This document shows, piece by piece, positions 57,975 through 64,000 of a stretch of 64,000 nt of DNA. The notes beneath the pieces were generated by a model. It had not been told where the DNA came from. It did not search any database and was given only the letters and a program-made list of their open reading frames with translations. Each line of letters opens with the position of its first letter. Within the stretch, counting starts at the first letter, position 1. A program made the position numbers and the translations under genes. Source of the DNA: Paulinella micropora (lineage: Eukaryota; Cercozoa; Imbricatea; Euglyphida; Paulinellidae); the NCBI GenBank assembly GCA_019918135.1, contig WBZZ01006756.1, forward strand, positions 1-64,000, read 5' to 3'.

Positions 57975-58035
57975 CGCGGGCTGTTCCAAGAGGCGCTGCG
58001 ACAGGCAGCGTGCCGTTTATGAACAGGACACCCGG
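57975..58035. repeat. Duplicated 5'-end fragment of the DH-like ORF
   Basis: CTGTTCCAAGAGGCGCTGCG and the TTTATGAACAGG box at 55425-55465 recur here with few differences, between LRR copies A and B. It includes the TATA-like ATAAAC on the minus strand and so may act as a promoter for copy A. The remainder of 57774-58190 is non-coding. Confidence 0.6.
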
Positions 58036-58190
58036 CTCTCCACCCGCAGCACGACGGGATCCTCCGGCGCCCGTCCCAAACCCGTGCTTTCCTGGCTTTA
58101 CTGAACCGGTTCGTAGCCCGCCCGGTTGTCACAGGACGGGGTTTTCTTAGCCTTCAGCTGGCTTGGGCACTGCGGAGAGTGTGGACGTCG

Positions 58191-60326
58191 CTAGCTTTTT
58201 GCTGGCAGCTCCAGCTCAGGGCAGCCTCCGCGCACTTCGAGCGAGTAATCCGTGACGGGGTACTGGTCCAGCCCGTCCAGTCCTCGCAGTTGGGGACAAT
58301 GCGCGAAGAGCAGCCTCGCTGGCCTCTTTCTTCTGCCCTCCCCCGGGGGAGGGAATTTGATGCACCGGAGGGACCTGCACCCGTACACCGTGAGCGAGAG
58401 TTCCTGGAGGCCAGACGGCAGGGCTATTTCTTCTAGGCCAGCGCAAGCCGTGAGCTCGAGAAGAAGCTTGCCCCCGACCGGGCTGCCCGACCAGCGCAGG
58501 TGCTTCAAGGCATCGCACCGTTCGAAAGTCAGTTCCACGTCGTGCGGGCCTGGCGCGTCAGAGTCTGGCAAGAGCACGCCGCCCAGGACTGGCACCTCAA
58601 AGCCAGCTAGGGCAGGGCAGTCCCTAAAATCGAACTTGGCCAGGGAGCACGTTATCTGCTGGGGCAGGCAGCAGCGTGCAAAAGCTTTACAGTTCTCGAC
58701 GAGAATGCGCAGCAGTTCCGCCGCGGTGGACAGCGCTGGTAGTGCTATCTCGCCGAGCCGTTCGCACCCCCCCACCTCTATCCATAGCCCGTCGTCCACT
58801 GTCGTCAAGCTTGGCAAGGCCAGCCGGCTTAGCTGCGGACAGTCGGACTGCCCTATCCTCACGGTGCCCCCCACCGTCCTCAGCCGTGGTACTACTACCG
58901 GGTGGTCGATGGAACGTGCACCGGGGCTCTGCGCCCCCGCTGTACCCGGCCGGACGCCCAGCCTCCTCAGTCCTACGCAGAAGCCGCCGCCGACCGTAAC
59001 TAGTTGGGGCAGCCAATCTGGCACGGGGGTGGCACAGTCGTGGCAGATCAAGGCCAGGTCACCGTCTACGCTGGTCAGCGCTGGCACTTGCAGCGAGTGC
59101 AGAGCTTCGGCCCCTGTCACCTTCAGCTCAAAGCCTCCGGTGACCTGCCGCAGCCCCCGCCAGGTGACGGCTTGCAGTTCGCGGCAACACCGGACGTCAA
59201 GGCTGACCTGGGCCGCAGCCGCTGTCTCTACGCTGTGCAAGGCCAAGCTTTGCGTGGAGCAGGACCTGACATTCAGGGTAAAGTCTCCGCCGCCCGGCCT
59301 CAGCGTCAGTGCTGGTCTTAACAAACCCTCTAGCCACAACTTCACGGGTTGCGGCCCAGCGGCGCCGGTGGCGGTGTCAATGAGACTGAGATTAGGGCAC
59401 CGACCGAAGTAGAATAAGAGCTTGGGGGGGGGCTCGGCCTCCGCCGCGGGCCGCCGCTGCGTAAAGCAGAACTCCTCCAGCGTGGGGCAGGACGAAAAGA
59501 GAATCGCCCCGCTTACTTCTTCGCCCGCTCTGGGCCGCTGTACCCGCGAACAGTCTGTCTGCGACCAGCTCAGCACTTGCAAGCCCTTGGGCAAGACGGC
59601 AAAGAGGTCGTCTCCCTTGGCCACGGCTAGGCACAAGCCCTGCAAGCGCAACCGAGTGATCACACGGTCCGTAGCGTTGTGCTCCTGCAGGGGAAAGTAC
59701 GTAAGGTCCTGTTGCTTCAGTGTGACGACGTCGCAGTCCGCGGCTTGCCTAGCCAGGGGCACCACCAGCTCGGTGGCTCCGGCCGGCTCCGACGCTGACT
59801 TGACGTCGGGGCCGGGCGCAAAGCGCTGGACGACAGCCTCCAGGGCGTCCCAGTAAGCCTGCGCGGCCGCCTGCTCCATCTTGCCTAGCCCAGCCCAGCG
59901 CTCCCTCACTTCTGCTAGCGTGGGCACGGCCAGGGGGGAGAAGATGAGCTGCCGCTCCTTCTCTAGCCCCCGCACGGCCAGCTCCCACGCGCGCCTGTTG
60001 TCGGTCGCTGGACGCAGAAGGCCGTTGCGGTCGCAGACTGTCTGCACCCAGTGGCTTAGGTTCGACAGTACCTCTGCCAGGCGGTCGCGGCCCGCCGGAT
60101 CGTTGGAGACAGGCGTTCCGTCCAGCCAGTTGTACCAGTGCAGGCACGCCAAGAGCAGGGCCCGCCGCCGGCTGGCCTCCCGCTCCTCCGCGAGCCAGTC
60201 GGGGCACACACAACAGGCCGCCAGGCGTTCGCCCCCGCCGAGGTAGGCCAGCCAGGGGTAGGGCGGCGGCGGCCCGGTGGTCCGCCCGGCTGCGTGGCCG
60301 GGGGTCGGCCCTCGCCAACTCGCCAT
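58191..60326 (-). CDS. LRR-family protein, tandem copy B (intact)
   Basis: 711 aa from the ATG at 60326 (MASWRG). Residues about 20-60 (YPWLAYLGGGERLAACCVCP then DWLAEER) resemble an F-box-like helical start. The rest is irregular leucine-rich repeats of about 23-30 residues, e.g. LPSLTTVDDGLWIEVGGCER, IALPALSTAAELLRILVENC, HDVELTFERCDALKHLRWSG and LQELSLTVYGCRSLRCIKFP. The L-x-L-x-x-C phrasing is close to cysteine-type or BspA-type repeats. If the F-box reading is right it would recruit substrates to an SCF ubiquitin ligase, as many viral F-box proteins do. Otherwise a plain LRR binding scaffold. Confidence 0.65.
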   Translation of the reverse strand: MASWRGPTPGHAAGRTTGPPPPYPWLAYLGGGERLAACCVCPDWLAEEREASRRRALLLACLHWYNWLDGTPVSNDPAGRDRLAEVLSNLSHWVQTVCDRNGLLRPATDNRRAWELAVRGLEKERQLIFSPLAVPTLAEVRERWAGLGKMEQAAAQAYWDALEAVVQRFAPGPDVKSASEPAGATELVVPLARQAADCDVVTLKQQDLTYFPLQEHNATDRVITRLRLQGLCLAVAKGDDLFAVLPKGLQVLSWSQTDCSRVQRPRAGEEVSGAILFSSCPTLEEFCFTQRRPAAEAEPPPKLLFYFGRCPNLSLIDTATGAAGPQPVKLWLEGLLRPALTLRPGGGDFTLNVRSCSTQSLALHSVETAAAAQVSLDVRCCRELQAVTWRGLRQVTGGFELKVTGAEALHSLQVPALTSVDGDLALICHDCATPVPDWLPQLVTVGGGFCVGLRRLGVRPGTAGAQSPGARSIDHPVVVPRLRTVGGTVRIGQSDCPQLSRLALPSLTTVDDGLWIEVGGCERLGEIALPALSTAAELLRILVENCKAFARCCLPQQITCSLAKFDFRDCPALAGFEVPVLGGVLLPDSDAPGPHDVELTFERCDALKHLRWSGSPVGGKLLLELTACAGLEEIALPSGLQELSLTVYGCRSLRCIKFPPPGEGRRKRPARLLFAHCPQLRGLDGLDQYPVTDYSLEVRGGCPELELPAKS

Positions 60327-60616
60327 CCACTGCGCTTTGTCCAACTACCTGGCTCGGCAGAGAGCTCGGCCGGCGCCCGCTGGGCCCGGGTGGGGAGGGG
60401 GGGTGAGGGAAGAAGGAACAGCTCCTGCAGGGGAGGGCCGGGGGGAGAAGGCAGCAGGGCAGGGCCGCGCCCTCCCCCCGGGGCGGCCACACTGATGAGC
60501 AGAACTTCCCTGGCCTCGCGCGTGGCCCCGACGAAGAGAGCCCCCCGTCGTCGCCCTAGCCAATCGCGGCTTTTTCTTGGCCTTTTGGGTTTACCGGACT
60601 CTCCCCCCCCCCCCGC
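60327..60616. other. Intergenic region between LRR copies B and C
   Basis: It repeats the flank found upstream of copy A (GGCGGCCACACTG ... CCTCGCGCGTGGCC), showing that the duplication unit included upstream DNA. A C-run lies at about 60605. Confidence 0.5.
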
Positions 60617-62755
60617 CTAGCTTCGCGGAAGCAGCAGCAGGGGGCACTCCTCCACGATGGGCGGCCGGCAAGCTGCTGCTGCTAGCCCGTCCAGTTGCTC
60701 CAGCAGAGGGCACTGCCTCAAGGTTAGCTCCACTTTCAGCGGCTGTCCCGCCCGTCCGGGGGGAAATCCTAGGCGCCTGAGCGAAGCGCACCGGGATACC
60801 GTGAGTTTCAGCTCGTCGGGGCCGGGGGGCAGAACCAGTTCCGTGAGGCCAGCGCACTCGCGGAGGGTGAGGGTGAGCTTGCCACAGGCCAGCCCGTCTG
60901 ACCAGCCTAGGTCCCGCAGCTGGGGGCAAGCCTGGAAAGTCAGGGTGGCCCCCTGGCAAGCTGTCAGGGCTGGCAGCCCGAAGCTCCCCAGCTCCGCACA
61001 GCGCTTGATCTCCACACGCAGGGCGTGGCTCAGGGTTGACAGCTGCCACAGCTGTACTTCGTGTAAATTCCCACAGTCGGCAAGTGTGAAGAGTACGGTG
61101 CCCGCCGTGCGCAGCTCCGGCAGCGCCAGCCGGACTAGCGGACAGGCTGTCAGCTCGAACTCCAGGGTGCCCTGTACGGTCTCGAGCTTGTCTAGGCCCA
61201 GCCGGTATTCGTCTGTGCGCTCCGGTCCGCCGCGCGCGGACAGTTCCGGTCCGCCGCGCCCGGCCAGCACGAGCGTGAGGTTGCGGCCCACGGAAAGCAG
61301 TTCCGGCAGCCTAGGGGCCGCGGGGCAGGCGCAGCCCGAGCCACGCCAGACCAGGCTGTGGCCTACCGTTCGTAGCTTCGGCAGCTCGAGCGCTGGTGGC
61401 GAGGGGAAGCCTTCCAGCTGTAGGACAAGGTCTTGCCCGCAGCTCTGCAGTGCTGGCAGTCCGAAGCCGGGCTGCGTGGCCAGCCCCCCCGTCCCGGACA
61501 CGTGCACTTGCAGACGAAGTGAGCCCAGCACCGTACGACAGTCCGGCCACCACGCTCCGAGGAAGCTCGGGGACAGTCCCGTGAGGGTGCACTGCATGTC
61601 TCCGGTGACCCGGCGCAGCCCCTGCCAGCTGAAGTCTGCCAGTTGCCCGCACCGTTCGACCGTCAGCTGGACGTTGGCCGCCGGCCCCGCGCTGTGCAAG
61701 GCCAGGTGTTGCAGGGAGCAGGACACGGCTGTCAGGTCAAAGTCTCCGCCGCCCGGCCTCAGCGTCAGTGCTGGTCCGGGCAAGCCTTGCAGCACTAACG
61801 ACACGGGCTGCGGCCCGGTGGCGCCAGTGGCGGTGTCAATGACCGCAGATTAGCGCACTGCCTGAAGTAGAAGATCGGCGTCACGGGCTCGGTGGCCGGC
61901 GCGGGCGGCTGCTGGGTAAAGTAGAACTCCTCCAGCGCGGGGCAGTCCTTGAAACGTAGCATGCCGTCTGTTCCGCCTGGTCCGGACCGCTCGGCCCGCG
62001 AGCAGTCAGTCTGCGACCAGCTCAGCACTTGCAAGCCGGCGGGCAAGACGACCGGGAGGATGGCTCCCTGGGGCCAAACTAGGCCAAAACCCTGCAAGTG
62101 CAACCGAGTCAGGACGCGGCCCGTAGTGCGGTGCACCGGCAGGGGAAAGTGCTCGGGCCGGGCAGCGCCAGTGTCCGGGCCCCGGTGCCCGCGGTCGGCC
62201 CCGCCAAGGACACCACCAGCTCGGTGGAGCCGGTCCGCCCCCCCGGGGCGGCGGGGCCGGGCGCGAAGCGCTGGATGGTGGCGTCCAGAGCCTCCCAGTA
62301 ACGCTGGACGCCGGCCTGCTCGTCGCCCCCGCCTAGCCGCTCCAGCTCCGTTGAGCTGGGCACTGGCAGGGGGGAGAAGACGAGGCGGCCCTCCCGCGCA
62401 GCCGGCGCGCGGCTAGCTCCCACAAGCGCTGGTTGTCGGTCGCTGGTGGCCTCAGGCCGGTGCGGCGGCCAACTTCAGTGACCCAGTAGCTTAGGTCCGA
62501 CAGGACGGCCCGCAGGGGGTCGTGCCCGTCCGGGGCGGACGGCCCGTGCAGCCAGTGGTACCAGTGCAGGCACGTCAAGAGCGGGGCGCGTAGCTGGCTG
62601 GCCGCTCGCTCCTCCGCGAGCCAGCCGGGGCACACACAGCAAGCCGCCGGGCGCTCGCGCTCGCTGAGGTAGGCGAGCAACGGGTACGGCGGTGGTAGCG
62701 AACGCGGGGCCCGCCCGGCCGCCCGGCCGGGGGGCGGCTCTCGTGAGCTCGCCAT
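60617..62755 (-). pseudogene. LRR-family gene, tandem copy C (broken)
   Basis: The same family. The start MASSREPPPGRAAGRAP with YPLLAYLSERERPAACCVCP and GWLAEER, the GLQVLSWSQTDCSRAER segment and a long open C-terminal part with LRRs (LTLTLRECAGLTELVLPPGP) are visible. It is more diverged from B than A is and is broken in a few places. Probably the oldest of the three copies, or under relaxed constraint. Confidence 0.6.
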
Positions 62756-63050
62756 CTACTGTGCTTTGGCCAGATGTGTGGGAGCAGGGAAGAGAGCTCG
62801 GCTGGGGCCCGGGTAGGGCAGAGCGGGGGGAGGGGGGGGGCAGGACAGGGGGCCGGGGGGGGGGGGGAAAGAGGGACCTCCCGAGGGCAGGGGTTTCCTC
62901 CCCAGCTCCGGCGTCGGTGGTGTAGGGGGGGGAGGGAGGACCTCCGGGTGCTGTGGTCAGAGCTTGGCAGGGGCGGAGACGTGTGCGCTCCTCGTCCCGC
63001 CTTTTTTTAATCTTACAAGTAGCCACACCCCCACGGATAAGCCTGCATGT
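62756..63050. other. G-run-rich intergenic region
   Basis: G-runs at about 62830 and 62855 upstream of LRR copy C. TTTTTTTAATCTT at 63003 is the only AT-rich patch. No gene seen. Confidence 0.35.
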
Positions 63051-64000
63051 TTTCACGGCAGAACGTCGGCAGGCCGGCTTGCCTCATACCTTTGCCTGCT
63101 ACCACACTGACGGTAGTTACCGAACATTTCGTAGCATATCATGCCACCGTAAGGTGACGTCGAGACATCCCAGGTTTGGATGTTCTGGTCGAAGGCACAG
63201 TTACCTGCAAACATCTCGACATACCCCCTGCGCCGCCGCCAAGGACACAACCCAGCGGTCTAGCGGTTGGTTGAATGCGCACGTATCGAGCTGGGCACAG
63301 GAAAAGCTTGATACATAGAGGAGACTTTGCTAGTGTCCCAACTGTTAATGTCCTGATTGAAGGCTGTAGCACGGAAAAGACCAGGCCATGGAAGTTACTA
63401 GCGAGGTGTTCCAAGCACCGAGCGGTTGGTTGAAGGCCCGTGCCCAGCAAAAGTTCCAGTCAGGCTGGTGACTTGGCTCACGTCCCAGTCATTGATCATT
63501 TGGTTGAAAGCGCGCGACGAAAAGGTACTTTCCAGGGTTGTAACCTGGCTCACGTTCCAGCCTCCGATCGGTTGGTTAAAAGCATTTGCTCCAAAAAGGT
63601 CCCCTGCAGCGTTGTGACCTGGCTTGTATCCCAATTGCCGATGGAGTTGTTAAAACCGGAATCTCTAAAGGTTTCGGCCAGGCTAGCTACGCCGCTCGTG
63701 TTCCAGCCGCTCAGGTCTTGGTTGAACTTGGTGCAACCCAAAACATCCCGCGCAAGCCGTCGGGATGCGTCGCGGGCGTCAGCCACGACCAGTCCCAGTC
63801 GCGCGCGTCGCCTGTATAACCCACAGCGCCAGCCAGCAGGTACTCGGGCGCCACGCCTAACAGTGCCCGCGTGCCCCGCGTCGGCGCTGTGTAGCGCAGA
63901 CTCCGTGAGTCCCCAAACATGCCGCTGGTGCTGCCGACCGGGTGGTACAGCTGCACGTCGCCCCAGGCCAACACCTCCGCCACTCTCGCGCCCTGCACGT
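63051..64000 (-). pseudogene. DUF285 (BspA-type surface repeat) gene, broken and cut by the window edge
   Basis: Repeated words of the DUF285/mycoplasma-lipoprotein family are spread over the stretch: FNQDLSGWNTSGVASLAETF, FNNSIGNWDTSQVTTLQGTF, FNQPIGGWNVSQVTTLESTF, FNQMINDWDVSQVTSLTGTF and FDQNIQTWDVS. The period is about 25 residues, F(N/D)Q-x-I-x-x-W(D/N)VSxVTxLxxxF. Upstream, toward 64000, is a non-repeat domain (VLAWGDVQLYHPVGSTSGMF). It is broken in several places. Such repeats occur in bacteria, protists and giant viruses as surface adhesion modules. Confidence 0.7.

Larger units (their letters stand above)
39340..64000. mobile_element. Probable endogenous large DNA virus segment (GC-rich, gene-dense), truncated by the window
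   Basis: More than 24 kb of GC-rich DNA has closely packed, mostly intronless ORFs on both strands. TATA and AATAAA/ATTAAA signals lie close to the ORFs, a gene family is tandemly amplified, and there are virus-style accessory domains (EGF-like, MYND, lipase, C2H2, LRR, DUF285). No capsid, polymerase or ATPase hallmark is visible, so family placement is open. Medusavirus/pandoravirus-type giant viruses are the nearest guess on composition and domain content. Several loci are broken (at least four), others look open. A host GC-rich gene cluster remains possible. Confidence 0.45.

Noticed and set aside
58252-59412. Long plus-strand Ser/Arg/Pro-rich frames opposite the LRR genes (also 60657-61853 and 55804-56775)
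   Set aside because: Antisense shadows of GC-rich genes; composition is unlike a protein and the minus frames carry clear repeats.
39340-64000. Herpesvirus-like identity of the GC-rich block
   Set aside because: GC content, AATAAA use and few introns would fit, but no conserved herpesvirus core gene is recognisable in the window.
39340-64000. Bacterial contamination
   Set aside because: No ribosome-binding-site/operon pattern; TATA and AATAAA signals, eukaryotic domains (MYND, C2H2, EGF-like) and many G-runs argue against it.

Overview
The window is eukaryotic nuclear DNA from an organism I cannot name. The evidence is microsatellites ((ATT)n, (GACA)n, (TTTC)n, (ATGT)n), an APE-type LINE, a tRNA-derived SINE, MITE-like foldbacks, an LTR-retroelement fragment, AATAAA signals and no bacterial operon signals. 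A unicellular eukaryote (protist, alga or unicellular animal relative) with many endogenous viruses fits best, but that is inference.

Layout. 1-5.7 kb: tandem repeats, foldback elements, microsatellites and two copies of an unnamed dispersed repeat. 5.7-9.686 kb and 30.617-31.57 kb: one LINE cut in two. 9.687-30.616 kb: an apparently whole 20.9-kb Polinton/Maverick-type element inserted in the LINE. It has terminal inverted repeats beginning AGTAGT and a 6-bp target duplication CATGCA. 31.57-33.2 kb: (ATT)n, a SINE and a 1-kb ATGT/ATGC array. 33.2-35.2 kb: a MITE and unassigned DNA. 35.26-39.3 kb: gag and protease parts of an LTR retroelement. 39.34-64 kb: an abrupt switch to very GC-rich, gene-dense, mostly intronless DNA with poly-G runs, read here as a segment of an endogenous large DNA virus. 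No hallmark gene is in view, so that identity is tentative.

The Polinton has a coherent gene set. DNA polymerase B handles replication and an rve integrase handles insertion. A minus-strand block holds the probable major capsid protein, penton-like minor capsid protein, adenain-like protease, small basic virion protein and packaging ATPase. There is also a 1267-aa fibre with a phage-type S74 self-chaperone and several small genes. Three layers of non-coding structure overlay it: a dispersed 20-bp palindrome that covaries between copies and is read in different frames inside genes; 60-90 bp nested hairpins at gene 3' ends; and TATA-like boxes almost touching the start codons.

The GC-rich segment holds a secreted EGF-like protein, a MYND-finger protein, a class-3 lipase, a small zinc protein, a five-finger C2H2 protein, a multi-pass membrane protein, a coiled-coil repeat protein, DH-like and PH-like ORFs, three tandem copies of a leucine-rich-repeat gene, and DUF285 repeats at the window edge. 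Several loci there are broken, and many start codons are unresolved.
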